From Symsagittifera roscoffensis (Eukaryota > Xenacoelomorpha > Acoela > Convolutidae): a DNA stretch of 64,000 nt. Each line of letters opens with the position of its first letter. The first letter of the stretch is position 1. This document shows positions 1-11,507 of this stretch, in pieces. Position numbers and translations under genes: made by a program. The DNA is taken from assembly GCF_963678635.1 (NCBI RefSeq), contig NC_087067.1, positions 30,790,401 through 30,854,400 of the forward strand, in the 5' to 3' direction. The notes under the pieces are model-generated. The model was not told the DNA's origin and did not search any database. It saw only the letters and a program-made list of their open reading frames with translations.

Positions 1-375
1 AGTTTTTCGGTTTTGATGGCGCCATTGTGGAATATATTGGGGAAGTGGAATGTGTAGGAATAGAAAAGGAATGGAAAAGAGACCCTTATCTCCTGCGCTT
101 CGTAAGAAACTTAATTCCTACGATGCACTAGGGGTAAAGGCCTTGTTTGCAAAACGTGAGCTCCTACTATCCCGCGCTTTCTAAGAAACTTAATTCCCAA
201 GAATGCACTGAGATTGTTGGAACACAGGTTGGAATTGACAAACCGAAGTTGAAATTTACCCGCACTTCTTAAGAAAACTGAATTCCTATAGATGTACTGG
301 GTTTAGTTCAACTCGGTTGGGTATATATCTACTTATGCTCTGACTTTCCCGCGCTTCCTAGGAAACTTAATTCCT
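1..375. repeat. Array copy 0 (3' part only)
   Basis: This is the right-hand end of a unit cut by the window start. It holds the end of the PHD ORF region and the four ~45-bp subrepeats. Confidence 0.95.
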
Positions 376-392
376 ATGGATGCACTGGGGCG
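88..392. repeat. Four diverged ~45-bp subrepeats inside the array unit
   Basis: Four copies of a motif close to CCGCGCTTCCTAAGAAACTT followed by AATTCCTATGGATGCACTGGG start near 90, 168, 259 and 346. They are spaced about 80-90 bp apart and separated by unrelated sequence. The same quartet is present in every full unit (for example 1856-2158) and is lost in the two shortened units. On the minus strand the quartet lies between the Lys-rich ORF of one unit and the PHD ORF of the next, the place where a promoter or 5' UTR would be. Confidence 0.8.
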
Positions 393-446
393 GTTAGAAT
401 CACAAGTACTCAACAAGAATATAATTAAAGGCGAGGAGAGTCTTAC

Positions 447-1136
447 TTATTTTTGGAGTCCAAGGGCGATACGCTTCTTGAGCCTGTCCTTTTGTTTCTT
501 GCTCAGCTTCTTATTGCTTTCTTTTGTGCTCTGGTCGCTTTCGATTCTTGACTTCTTGTTGTTCTTGTAGCTCAGTCTCTTCTTCCTGCTTTTCTTGAGT
601 CCAGTAAGGTCTGATTTGTTTCGGATTATTGTATTAACGAGCCGCTTTTCAATGACAATGTCGGGATGGACTTTTGCGATTTCGTACTTAAGCTGGATAT
701 CCTTCCGTTTTCTACTGGATATGAGATCTCTAATGGCGTCAATTACCAAGATTCCGCTGGAGTTGAGCTCTTCGTAAATATCGTGTGTACCTTCTCTGCG
801 AGTGCAGACGATGGCCTCTATCTTGTGGGTGTTGTTTAGATGCCTAAGCTCTTCGACTAGTTGAGATGGGGTGAGGGGGTGGAATATGTTCGTTAATGGA
901 TTGTAGTTACTTCGGTGTTTTGTCAGTGAGTTGTTTATTGTGTCATGCCAGATGACAAGATTTGATCGAAGTCGGAGCACACCCTGTCTTTTTACTAGAT
1001 TTTGCACTATCTTCAGAGGATTCTTTGAATAAGGGTTCAATGAAAGCCCGGAGATGGCTATGGATTGTCTTGCAAATCGTAAACGTTCTCTGTGCCCCAG
1101 TGATGACTTCAGATAATTCAGGGAGCTGGCCCCCAC
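447..1136 (-). CDS. Lys-rich 229-aa ORF of the array unit (retroelement ORF1-like, unrecognised)
   Basis: Representative of 13 near-identical copies. The N-terminal ~20 residues derive from a short direct repeat that contains the start codon and may not be authentic. The middle (roughly residues 50-145) is a compact-looking domain with the motif LVIWHDTINNS, followed by a strand-like segment IEAIVCTRREGTHDI and ILVIDAIRDLI. The last ~60 residues are very basic (many Lys/Arg, for example KKSRKKRLSYKNNKKSR), suggesting nucleic-acid binding or nuclear entry. WHDTINN could be a degenerate block III of an SGNH-type hydrolase, a domain known in CR1 ORF1 proteins, but this is a guess. In the unit it lies downstream (minus-strand sense) of the PHD ORF. 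It is open in 12 of 13 copies. No host function is evident and expression is unknown. Confidence 0.5.
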   Translation of the reverse strand: MGASSLNYLKSSLGHRERLRFARQSIAISGLSLNPYSKNPLKIVQNLVKRQGVLRLRSNLVIWHDTINNSLTKHRSNYNPLTNIFHPLTPSQLVEELRHLNNTHKIEAIVCTRREGTHDIYEELNSSGILVIDAIRDLISSRKRKDIQLKYEIAKVHPDIVIEKRLVNTIIRNKSDLTGLKKSRKKRLSYKNNKKSRIESDQSTKESNKKLSKKQKDRLKKRIALGLQK

Positions 1137-1138
1137 AA

Positions 1139-1165
1139 AGTGATGACTTCAGATAAGTCATCACT
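1139..1165. repeat. 11-bp perfect inverted repeat (hairpin) in each array unit
   Basis: AGTGATGACTT (1139-1149) is followed by a 5-base loop and its exact reverse complement (1155-1165). The same AGTGATGACTTCAGATAA core also occurs as direct repeats just before (1099-1116) and after (1175-1192). The arrangement recurs in every unit. Confidence 0.85.
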
Positions 1166-1364
1166 TCTCTGTCCAGTGATGACTTCAGATAATTCAGGGA
1201 GCTGGCCCCACAAAATAAACCATTTGGCATCATTCGTCTATTTAATAAGCAATCATGCAATCATTTCATCGTATTTACATTCTCCAGCAGTTCTTTCAAC
1301 TGACAAAATTGATTTGTCATACAATAACGCCAGTTGAATCTATTTAATAAGATCTTCTGATAAA

Positions 1365-1790
1365 TTAAGTTTGTTGCTGAGAGCATGTCCTTGTCTTTGT
1401 TAGTCTTCTGTAGCGCTTTAAAAAGCCAATGACCTTAATCAAGACGTACATGAGTTGTGTTGGTTTTTTTATGGATGGGTTTATGGGTGGTATGTGTCCT
1501 TGTCTTCGTTTAAAACTTGTCTTCGTTAAAAGGCTGATTCTTTGTGGAAGATTGGATGCAAGTTTGTCCAGCATGCGGTCCCTATGGTTTAGGCGGACAC
1601 ACGCGTTGCAGATAAGTAGGAGGTTTTGGCTGACCTCACTTATCCCGAAGATTGCTCGTTCACTCATTTCGGTGCACTTAGGGGTCAAGTGCATTGAGTC
1701 TCCGCATGAGACACATAGAAACACGGCATCCCGTGCCGTTATGGGATTTGTGCATGTTTTGCAGCAGTTTTTCGGTTTTGATGGCGCCAT
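1365..1790 (-). CDS. PHD-type zinc-finger ORF (CR1-like LINE ORF1 N-terminus)
   Basis: Representative of the PHD ORF in the full-length units, 141 codons. Cysteines and histidine follow a C4HC3-like order: CKTC near residues 10-13, CVSC near 27-30, MHLTPKC near 33-39 and CNAC near 61-64. This is the pattern of PHD fingers found at the start of ORF1 in CR1-type LINEs, and it matches the diverged zinc-finger segment in the LINE at 32.7-33.2 kb of this window (shared MHLT-K, FG-S and LL-C--CV). After about residue 85 the protein continues into Lys/Thr-rich sequence (HIPPINPSIKKPTQ) of no known fold. It is probably a truncated ORF1 rather than a complete protein. Copies 2 and 10 are frameshifted, copies 5 and 6 have lost the zinc finger by deletion, and copy 13 is cut. 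Confidence 0.6.
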   Translation of the reverse strand: MAPSKPKNCCKTCTNPITARDAVFLCVSCGDSMHLTPKCTEMSERAIFGISEVSQNLLLICNACVRLNHRDRMLDKLASNLPQRISLLTKTSFKRRQGHIPPINPSIKKPTQLMYVLIKVIGFLKRYRRLTKTRTCSQQQT

Positions 1791-2140
1791 TGTGGAATAT
1801 ATTGGGGAAGTGGAATGTGTAGGAATAGAAAAGGAATGGAAAAGAGACCCTTATCTCCTGCGCTTCGTAAGAAACTTAATTCCTACGATGCACTAGGGGT
1901 AAAGGCCTTGTTTGCAAAACGTGAGCTCCTACTATCCTGCGCTTTCTAAGAAACTTAATTCCCAAGAATGCACTGAGATTGTTGGAACACAGGTTGGAAT
2001 TGACAAACCGAAGTTGAAATTTACCCGCACTTCTTAAGAAAACTGAATTCCTATAGATGTACTGGGTTTAGTTCAACTCGGTTGGGTATATATCTACTTA
2101 TGCTCTGACTTTCCCGCGCTTCCTAGGAAACTTAATTCCT

Positions 2141-3903
2141 ATGGATGCACTGGGGCGGTTAGAATCACAAGTACTCAACAAGAATATAATTAAAGGCGAG
2201 GAGAGTCTTACTTATTTTTGGAGTCCAAGGGCGATACGCTTCTTGAGCCTGTCCTTTTGTTTCTTGCTCAGCTTCTTATTGCTTTCTTTTGTGCTCTGGT
2301 CGCTTTCGATTCTTGACTTCTTGTTGTTCTTGTAGCTCAGTCTCTTCTTCCTGCTTTTCTTGAGTCCAGTAAGGTCTGATTTGTTTCGGATTATTGTATT
2401 AACGAGCCGCTTTTCAATGACAATGTCGGGATGGACTTTTGCGATTTCGTACTTAAGCTGGATATCCTTCCGTTTTCTACTGGATATGAGATCTCTAATG
2501 GCGTCAATTACCAAGATTCCGCTGGAGTTGAGCTCTTCGTAAATATCGTGTGTACCTTCTCTGCGAGTGCAGACGATGGCCTCTATCTTGTGGGTGTTGT
2601 TTAGATGCCTAAGCTCTTCGACTAGTTGAGATGGGGTGAGGGGGTGGAATATGTTCGTTAATGGATTGTAGTTACTTCGGTGTTTTGTCAGTGAGTTGTT
2701 TATTGTGTCATGCCAGATGACAAGATTTGATCGAAGTCGGAGCACACCCTGTCTTTTTACTAGATTTTGCACTATCTTCAGAGGATTCTTTGAATAAGGG
2801 TTCAATGAAAGCCCGGAGATGGCTATGGATTGTCTTGCAAATCGTAAACGTTCTCTGTGCCCCAGTGATGACTTCAGATAATTCAGGGAGCTGGCCCCCA
2901 CAAAGTGATGACTTCAGATAAGTCATCACTTCTCTGTCCAGTGATGACTTCAGATAATTCAGGGAGCTGGCCCCACAAAATAAACCATTTGGCATCATTC
3001 GTCTATTTAATAAGCAATCATGCAATCATTTCATCGTATTTACATTCTCCAGCAGTTCTTTCAACTGACAAAATTGATTTGTCATACAATAACGCCAGTT
3101 GAATCTATTTAATAAGATCTTCTGATAAATTAAGTTTGTTGCTGAGAGCATGTCCTTGTCTTTGTTAGTCTTCTGTAGCGCTTTAAAAAGCCAATGACCT
3201 TAATCAAGACGTACATGAGTTGTGTTGGTTTTTTTATGGATGGGTTTATGGGTGGTATGTGTCCTTGTCTTCGTTTAAAACTTGTCTTCGTTAAAAGGCT
3301 GATTCTTTGTGGAAGATTGGATGCAAGTTTGTCCAGCATGCGGTCCCTATGGTTTAGGCGGACACACGCGTTGCAGATAAGTAGGAGGTTTTGGCTGACC
3401 TCACTTATCCCGAAGATTGCTCGTTCACTCATTTCGGTGCACTTAGGGGTCAAGTGCATTGAGTCTCCGCATGAGACACATAAACACGGCATCCCGTGCC
3501 GTTATGGGATTTGTGCATGTTTTGCAGCAGTTTTTCGGTTTTGATGGCGCCATTGTGGAATATATTGGGGAAGTGGAATGTGTAGGAATAGAAAAGGAAT
3601 GGAAAAGAGACCCTTATCTCCTGCGCTTCGTAAGAAACTTAATTCCTACGATGCACTAGGGGTAAAGGCCTTGTTTGCAAAACGTGAGCTCCTACTATCC
3701 CGCGCTTTCTAAGAAACTTAATTCCCAAGAATGCACTGAGATTGTTGGAACACAGGTTGGAATTGACAAACCGAAGTTGAAATTTACCCGCACTTCTTAA
3801 GAAAACTGAATTCCTATAGATGTACTGGGTTTAGTTCAACTCGGTTGGGTATATATCTACTTATGCTCTGACTTTCCCGCGCTTCCTAGGAAACTTAATT
3901 CCT
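2141..3903. repeat. Array copy 2 (1,763 bp)
   Basis: A two-base loss near 3481 (acacataaacac in place of acacatagaaacac) shifts the frame of the PHD ORF, which remains open only over 3130-3492. The Lys-rich ORF at 2212-2901 is intact. Confidence 0.95.
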
Positions 3904-5668
3904 ATGGATGCACTGGGGCGGTTAGAATCACAAGTACTCAACAAGAATATAATTAAAGGCGAGGAGAGTCTTACTTATTTTTGGAGTCCAAGGGCGATAC
4001 GCTTCTTGAGCCTGTCCTTTTGTTTCTTGCTCAGCTTCTTATTGCTTTCTTTTGTGCTCTGGTCGCTTTCGATTCTTGACTTCTTGTTGTTCTTGTAGCT
4101 CAGTCTCTTCTTCCTGCTTTTCTTGAGTCCAGTAAGGTCTGATTTGTTTCGGATTATTGTATTAACGAGCCGCTTTTCAATGACAATGTCGGGATGGACT
4201 TTTGCGATTTCGTACTTAAGCTGGATATCCTTCCGTTTTCTACTGGATATGAGATCTCTAATGGCGTCAATTACCAAGATTCCGCTGGAGTTGAGCTCTT
4301 CGTAAATATCGTGTGTACCTTCTCTGCGAGTGCAGACGATGGCCTCTATCTTGTGGGTGTTGTTTAGATGCCTAAGCTCTTCGACTAGTTGAGATGGGGT
4401 GAGGGGGTGGAATATGTTCGTTAATGGATTGTAGTTACTTCGGTGTTTTGTCAGTGAGTTGTTTATTGTGTCATGCCAGATGACAAGATTTGATCGAAGT
4501 CGGAGCACACCCTGTCTTTTTACTAGATTTTGCACTATCTTCAGAGGATTCTTTGAATAAGGGTTCAATGAAAGCCCGGAGATGGCTATGGATTGTCTTG
4601 CAAATCGTAAACGTTCTCTGTGCCCCAGTGATGACTTCAGATAATTCAGGGAGCTGGCCCCCACAAAGTGATGACTTCAGATAAGTCATCACTTCTCTGT
4701 CCAGTGATGACTTCAGATAATTCAGGGAGCTGGCCCCACAAAATAAACCATTTGGCATCATTCGTCTATTTAATAAGCAATCATGCAATCATTTCATCGT
4801 ATTTACATTCTCCAGCAGTTCTTTCAACTGACAAAATTGATTTGTCATACAATAACGCCAGTTGAATCTATTTAATAAGATCTTCTGATAAATTAAGTTT
4901 GTTGCTGAGAGCATGTCCTTGTCTTTGTTAGTCTTCTGTAGCGCTTTAAAAAGCCAATGACCTTAATCAAGACGTACATGAGTTGTGTTGGTTTTTTTAT
5001 GGATGGGTTTATGGGTGGTATGTGTCCTTGTCTTCGTTTAAAACTTGTCTTCGTTAAAAGGCTGATTCTTTGTGGAAGATTGGATGCAAGTTTGTCCAGC
5101 ATGCGGTCCCTATGGTTTAGGCGGACACACGCGTTGCAGATAAGTAGGAGGTTTTGGCTGACCTCACTTATCCCGAAGATTGCTCGTTCACTCATTTCGG
5201 TGCACTTAGGGGTCAAGTGCATTGAGTCTCCGCATGAGACACATAGAAACACGGCATCCCGTGCCGTTATGGGATTTGTGCATGTTTTGCAGCAGTTTTT
5301 CGGTTTTGATGGCGCCATTGTGGAATATATTGGGGAAGTGGAATGTGTAGGAATAGAAAAGGAATGGAAAAGAGACCCTTATCTCCTGCGCTTCGTAAGA
5401 AACTTAATTCCTACGATGCACTAGGGGTAAAGGCCTTGTTTGCAAAACGTGAGCTCCTACTATCCCGCGCTTTCTAAGAAACTTAATTCCCAAGAATGCA
5501 CTGAGATTGTTGGAACACAGGTTGGAATTGACAAACCGAAGTTGAAATTTACCCGCACTTCTTAAGAAAACTGAATTCCTATAGATGTACTGGGTTTAGT
5601 TCAACTCGGTTGGGTATATATCTACTTATGCTCTGACTTTCCCGCGCTTCCTAGGAAACTTAATTCCT
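3904..5668. repeat. Array copy 3 (1,765 bp)
   Basis: Complete unit. The Lys-rich ORF is at 3975-4664 and the PHD ORF at 4893-5318, both open. Confidence 0.95.
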
Positions 5669-7433
5669 ATGGATGCACTGGGGCGGTTAGAATCACAAGT
5701 ACTCAACAAGAATATAATTAAAGGCGAGGAGAGTCTTACTTATTTTTGGAGTCCAAGGGCGATACGCTTCTTGAGCCTGTCCTTTTGTTTCTTGCTCAGC
5801 TTCTTATTGCTTTCTTTTGTGCTCTGGTCGCTTTCGATTCTTGACTTCTTGTTGTTCTTGTAGCTCAGTCTCTTCTTCCTGCTTTTCTTGAGTCCAGTAA
5901 GGTCTGATTTGTTTCGGATTATTGTATTAACGAGCCGCTTTTCAATGACAATGTCGGGATGGACTTTTGCGATTTCGTACTTAAGCTGGATATCCTTCCG
6001 TTTTCTACTGGATATGAGATCTCTAATGGCGTCAATTACCAAGATTCCGCTGGAGTTGAGCTCTTCGTAAATATCGTGTGTACCTTCTCTGCGAGTGCAG
6101 ACGATGGCCTCTATCTTGTGGGTGTTGTTTAGATGCCTAAGCTCTTCGACTAGTTGAGATGGGGTGAGGGGGTGGAATATGTTCGTTAATGGATTGTAGT
6201 TACTTCGGTGTTTTGTCAGTGAGTTGTTTATTGTGTCATGCCAGATGACAAGATTTGATCGAAGTCGGAGCACACCCTGTCTTTTTACTAGATTTTGCAC
6301 TATCTTCAGAGGATTCTTTGAATAAGGGTTCAATGAAAGCCCGGAGATGGCTATGGATTGTCTTGCAAATCGTAAACGTTCTCTGTGCCCCAGTGATGAC
6401 TTCAGATAATTCAGGGAGCTGGCCCCCACAAAGTGATGACTTCAGATAAGTCATCACTTCTCTGTCCAGTGATGACTTCAGATAATTCAGGGAGCTGGCC
6501 CCACAAAATAAACCATTTGGCATCATTCGTCTATTTAATAAGCAATCATGCAATCATTTCATCGTATTTACATTCTCCAGCAGTTCTTTCAACTGACAAA
6601 ATTGATTTGTCATACAATAACGCCAGTTGAATCTATTTAATAAGATCTTCTGATAAATTAAGTTTGTTGCTGAGAGCATGTCCTTGTCTTTGTTAGTCTT
6701 CTGTAGCGCTTTAAAAAGCCAATGACCTTAATCAAGACGTACATGAGTTGTGTTGGTTTTTTTATGGATGGGTTTATGGGTGGTATGTGTCCTTGTCTTC
6801 GTTTAAAACTTGTCTTCGTTAAAAGGCTGATTCTTTGTGGAAGATTGGATGCAAGTTTGTCCAGCATGCGGTCCCTATGGTTTAGGCGGACACACGCGTT
6901 GCAGATAAGTAGGAGGTTTTGGCTGACCTCACTTATCCCGAAGATTGCTCGTTCACTCATTTCGGTGCACTTAGGGGTCAAGTGCATTGAGTCTCCGCAT
7001 GAGACACATAGAAACACGGCATCCCGTGCCGTTATGGGATTTGTGCATGTTTTGCAGCAGTTTTTCGGTTTTGATGGCGCCATTGTGGAATATATTGGGG
7101 AAGTGGAATGTGTAGGAATAGAAAAGGAATGGAAAAGAGACCCTTATCTCCTGCGCTTCGTAAGAAACTTAATTCCTACGATGCACTAGGGGTAAAGGCC
7201 TTGTTTGCAAAACGTGAGCTCCTACTATCCCGCGCTTTCTAAGAAACTTAATTCCCAAGAATGCACTGAGATTGTTGGAACACAGGTTGGAATTGACAAA
7301 CCGAAGTTGAAATTTACCCGCACTTCTTAAGAAAACTGAATTCCTATAGATGTACTGGGTTTAGTTCAACTCGGTTGGGTATATATCTACTTATGCTCTG
7401 ACTTTCCCGCGCTTCCTAGGAAACTTAATTCCT
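5669..7433. repeat. Array copy 4 (1,765 bp)
   Basis: Complete unit. The Lys-rich ORF is at 5740-6429 and the PHD ORF at 6658-7083, both open. Confidence 0.95.
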
Positions 7434-8588
7434 ATGGATGCACTGGGGCGGTTAGAATCACAAGTACTCAACAAGAATATAATTAAAGGCGAGGAGAGTC
7501 TTACTTATTTTTGGAGTCCAAGGGCGATACGCTTCTTGAGCCTGTCCTTTTGTTTCTTGCTCAGCTTCTTATTGCTTTCTTTTGTGCTCTGGTCGCTTTC
7601 GATTCTTGACTTCTTGTTGTTCTTGTAGCTCAGTCTCTTCTTCCTGCTTTTCTTGAGTCCAGTAAGGTCTGATTTGTTTCGGATTATTGTATTAACGAGC
7701 CGCTTTTCAATGACAATGTCGGGATGGACTTTTGCGATTTCGTACTTAAGCTGGATATCCTTCCGTTTTCTACTGGATATGAGATCTCTAATGGCGTCAA
7801 TTACCAAGATTCCGCTGGAGTTGAGCTCTTCGTAAATATCGTGTGTACCTTCTCTGCGAGTGCAGACGATGGCCTCTATCTTGTGGGTGTTGTTTAGATG
7901 CCTAAGCTCTTCGACTAGTTGAGATGGGGTGAGGGGGTGGAATATGTTCGTTAATGGATTGTAGTTACTTCGGTGTTTTGTCAGTGAGTTGTTTATTGTG
8001 TCATGCCAGATGACAAGATTTGATCGAAGTCGGAGCACACCCTGTCTTTTTACTAGATTTTGCACTATTTTCAGAGGATTCTTTGAATAAGGGTTCAATG
8101 AAAGCCCGGAGATGGCTATGGATTGTCTTGCAAATCGTAAACGTTCTCTGTGCCCCAGTGATGACTTCAGATAATTCAGGGAGCTGGCCCCCACAAAGTG
8201 ATGACTTCAGATAAGTCATCACTTCTCTGTCCAGTGATGACTTCAGATAATTCAGGGAGCTGGCCCCACAAAATAAACCATTTGGCATCATTCGTCTATT
8301 TAATAAGCAATCATGCAATCATTTCATCGTATTTACATTCTCCAGCAGTTCTTTCAACTGACAAAATTGATTTGTCATACAATAACGCCAGTTGAATCTA
8401 TTTAATAAGATCTTCTGATAAATTAAGTTTGTTGCTGAGAGCATGTCCTTGTCTTTGTTAGTCTTCTGTAGCGCTTTAAAAAGCCAATGACCTTAATCAA
8501 GACGTACATGAGTTGTGTTGGTTTTTTTATGGATGGGTTTATGGGTGGTATGTGTCCTTGTCTTCGTTTATGTGTCCTTGTCTTATGT
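7434..8588. repeat. Array copy 5 (shortened, 1,155 bp)
   Basis: Net loss of 610 bp that removes the N-terminal half of the PHD ORF and all four ~45-bp subrepeats. The junction at about 8571-8594 is filled by repeats of tgtgtccttg. The Lys-rich ORF (7505-8194) is intact. This copy shares a private base (tattttcag near 8069) with copy 6. Confidence 0.95.
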
Positions 8589-9743
8589 GTCCTTGCACTG
8601 GGGCGGTTAGAATCACAAGTACTCAACAAGAATATAATTAAAGGCGAGGAGAGTCTTACTTATTTTTGGAGTCCAAGGGCGATACGCTTCTTGAGCCTGT
8701 CCTTTTGTTTCTTGCTCAGCTTCTTATTGCTTTCTTTTGTGCTCTGGTCGCTTTCGATTCTTGACTTCTTGTTGTTCTTGTAGCTCAGTCTCTTCTTCCT
8801 GCTTTTCTTGAGTCCAGTAAGGTCTGATTTGTTTCGGATTATTGTATTAACGAGCCGCTTTTCAATGACAATGTCGGGATGGACTTTTGCGATTTCGTAC
8901 TTAAGCTGGATATCCTTCCGTTTTCTACTGGATATGAGATCTCTAATGGCGTCAATTACCAAGATTCCGCTGGAGTTGAGCTCTTCGTAAATATCGTGTG
9001 TACCTTCTCTGCGAGTGCAGACGATGGCCTCTATCTTGTGGGTGTTGTTTAGATGCCTAAGCTCTTCGACTAGTTGAGATGGGGTGAGGGGGTGGAATAT
9101 GTTCGTTAATGGATTGTAGTTACTTCGGTGTTTTGTCAGTGAGTTGTTTATTGTGTCATGCCAGATGACAAGATTTGATCGAAGTCGGAGCACACCCTGT
9201 CTTTTTACTAGATTTTGCACTATTTTCAGAGGATTCTTTGAATAAGGGTTCAATGAAAGCCCGGAGATGGCTATGGATTGTCTTGCAAATCGTAAACGTT
9301 CTCTGTGCCCCAGTGATGACTTCAGATAATTCAGGGAGCTGGCCCCCACAAAGTGATGACTTCAGATAAGTCATCACTTCTCTGTCCAGTGATGACTTCA
9401 GATAATTCAGGGAGCTGGCCCCACAAAATAAACCATTTGGCATCATTCGTCTATTTAATAAGCAATCATGCAATCATTTCATCGTATTTACATTCTCCAG
9501 CAGTTCTTTCAACTGACAAAATTGATTTGTCATACAATAACGCCAGTTGAATCTATTTAATAAGATCTTCTGATAAATTAAGTTTGTTGCTGAGAGCATG
9601 TCCTTGTCTTTGTTAGTCTTCTGTAGCGCTTTAAAAAGCCAATGACCTTAATCAAGACGTACATGAGTTGTGTTGGTTTTTTTATGGATGGGTTTATGGG
9701 TGGTATGTGTCCTTGTCTTCGTTTATGTGTCCTTGTCTTATGT
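8589..9743. repeat. Array copy 6 (shortened, 1,155 bp)
   Basis: Same 610-bp deletion and same filler at about 9726-9749 as copy 5, with the same private tattttcag variant. It is therefore a duplicate of copy 5. The Lys-rich ORF at 8660-9349 is intact. Confidence 0.95.
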
Positions 9744-11507
9744 GTCCTTGCACTGGGGCGGTTAGAATCACAAGTACTCAACAAGAATATAATTAAAGGC
9801 GAGGAGAGTCTTACTTATTTTTGGAGTCCAAGGGCGATACGCTTCTTGAGCCTGTCCCTTTTGTTTCTTGCTCAGCTTCTTATTGCTTTCTTTTGTGCTC
9901 TGGTCGCTTTCGATTCTTGACTTCTTGTTGTTCTTGTAGCTCAGTCTCTTCTTCCTGCTTTTCTTGAGTCCAGTAAGGTCTGATTTGTTTCGGATTATTG
10001 TATTAACGAGCCGCTTTTCAATGACAATGTCGGGATGGACTTTTGCGATTTCGTACTTAAGCTGGATATCCTTCCGTTTTCTACTGGATATGAGATCTCT
10101 AATGGCGTCAATTACCAAGATTCCGCTGGAGTTGAGCTCTTCGTAAATATCGTGTGTACCTTCTCTGCGAGTGCAGACGATGGCCTCTATCTTGTGGGTG
10201 TTGTTTAGATGCCTAAGCTCTTCGACTAGTTGAGATGGGGTGAGGGGGTGGAATATGTTCGTTAATGGATTGTAGTTACTTCGGTGTTTTGTCAGTGAGT
10301 TGTTTATTGTGTCATGCCAGATGACAAGATTTGATCGAAGTCGGAGCACACCGTCTTTTTACTAGATTTTGCACTATCTTCAGAGGATTCTTTGAATAAG
10401 GGTTCAATGAAAGCCCGGAGATGGCTATGGATTGTCTTGCAAATCGTAAACGTTCTCTGTGCCCCAGTGATGACTTCAGATAATTCAGGGAGCTGGCCCC
10501 CACAAAGTGATGACTTCAGATAAGTCATCACTTCTCTGTCCAGTGATGACTTCAGATAATTCAGGGAGCTGGCCCCACAAAATAAACCATTTGGCATCAT
10601 TCGTCTATTTAATAAGCAATCATGCAATCATTTCATCGTATTTACATTCTCCAGCAGTTCTTTCAACTGACAAAATTGATTTGTCATACAATAACGCCAG
10701 TTGAATCTATTTAATAAGATCTTCTGATAAATTAAGTTTGTTGCTGAGAGCATGTCCTTGTCTTTGTTAGTCTTCTGTAGCGCTTTAAAAAGCCAATGAC
10801 CTTAATCAAGACGTACATGAGTTGTGTTGGTTTTTTTATGGATGGGTTTATGGGTGGTATGTGTCCTTGTCTTCGTTTAAAACTTGTCTTCGTTAAAAGG
10901 CTGATTCTTTGTGGAAGATTGGATGCAAGTTTGTCCAGCATGCGGTCCCTATGGTTTAGGCGGACACACGCGTTGCAGATAAGTAGGAGGTTTTGGCTGA
11001 CCTCACTTATCCCGAAGATTGCTCGTTCACTCATTTCGGTGCACTTAGGGGTCAAGTGCATTGAGTCTCCGCATGAGACACATAGAAACACGGCATCCCG
11101 TGCCGTTATGGGATTTGTGCATGTTTTGCAGCAGTTTTTCGGTTTTGATGGCGCCATTGTGGAATATATTGGGGAAGTGGAATGTGTAGGAATAGAAAAG
11201 GAATGGAAAAGAGACCCTTATCTCCTGCGCTTCGTAAGAAACTTAATTCCTACGATGCACTAGGGGTAAAGGCCTTGTTTGCAAAACGTGAGCTCCTACT
11301 ATCCCGCGCTTTCTAAGAAACTTAATTCCCAAGAATGCACTGAGATTGTTGGAACACAGGTTGGAATTGACAAACCGAAGTTGAAATTTACCCGCACTTC
11401 TTAAGAAAACTGAATTCCTATAGATGTACTGGGTTTAGTTCAACTCGGTTGGGTATATATCTACTTATGCTCTGACTTTCCCGCGCTTCCTAGGAAACTT
11501 AATTCCT
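9744..11507. repeat. Array copy 7 (1,764 bp, Lys-rich ORF broken)
   Basis: One extra C near 9857 (gtccctttt) and a two-base loss near 10352 (caccgtcttt for caccctgtcttt) break the Lys-rich ORF at both ends. The PHD ORF at 10732-11157 is intact. Confidence 0.95.

Larger units (their letters stand above)
376..2140. repeat. Array copy 1 (1,765 bp, reference unit)
   Basis: Complete unit with both minus-strand ORFs open (447-1136 and 1365-1790). A private C-to-T change turns the second subrepeat from cccgcg to cctgcg near 1938. Confidence 0.95.

Noticed and set aside
88-392. CRISPR-like array (repeats with spacers)
   Set aside because: Four diverged ~45-bp motifs in an animal satellite, with no cas genes and repeats that differ from each other.
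943-1260. 105-codon minus-strand ORF overlapping the Lys-rich ORF in another frame
   Set aside because: It shares the GASSLNYLKSSL start only because a direct repeat places that sequence in two frames. It has no domain of its own.
1429-1896. 155-codon plus-strand ORF present in many array units
   Set aside because: It overlaps the PHD ORF on the other strand and spans the subrepeats. Its composition is Leu/Phe/Arg-rich without any motif; the minus-strand frame has the zinc-finger pattern.
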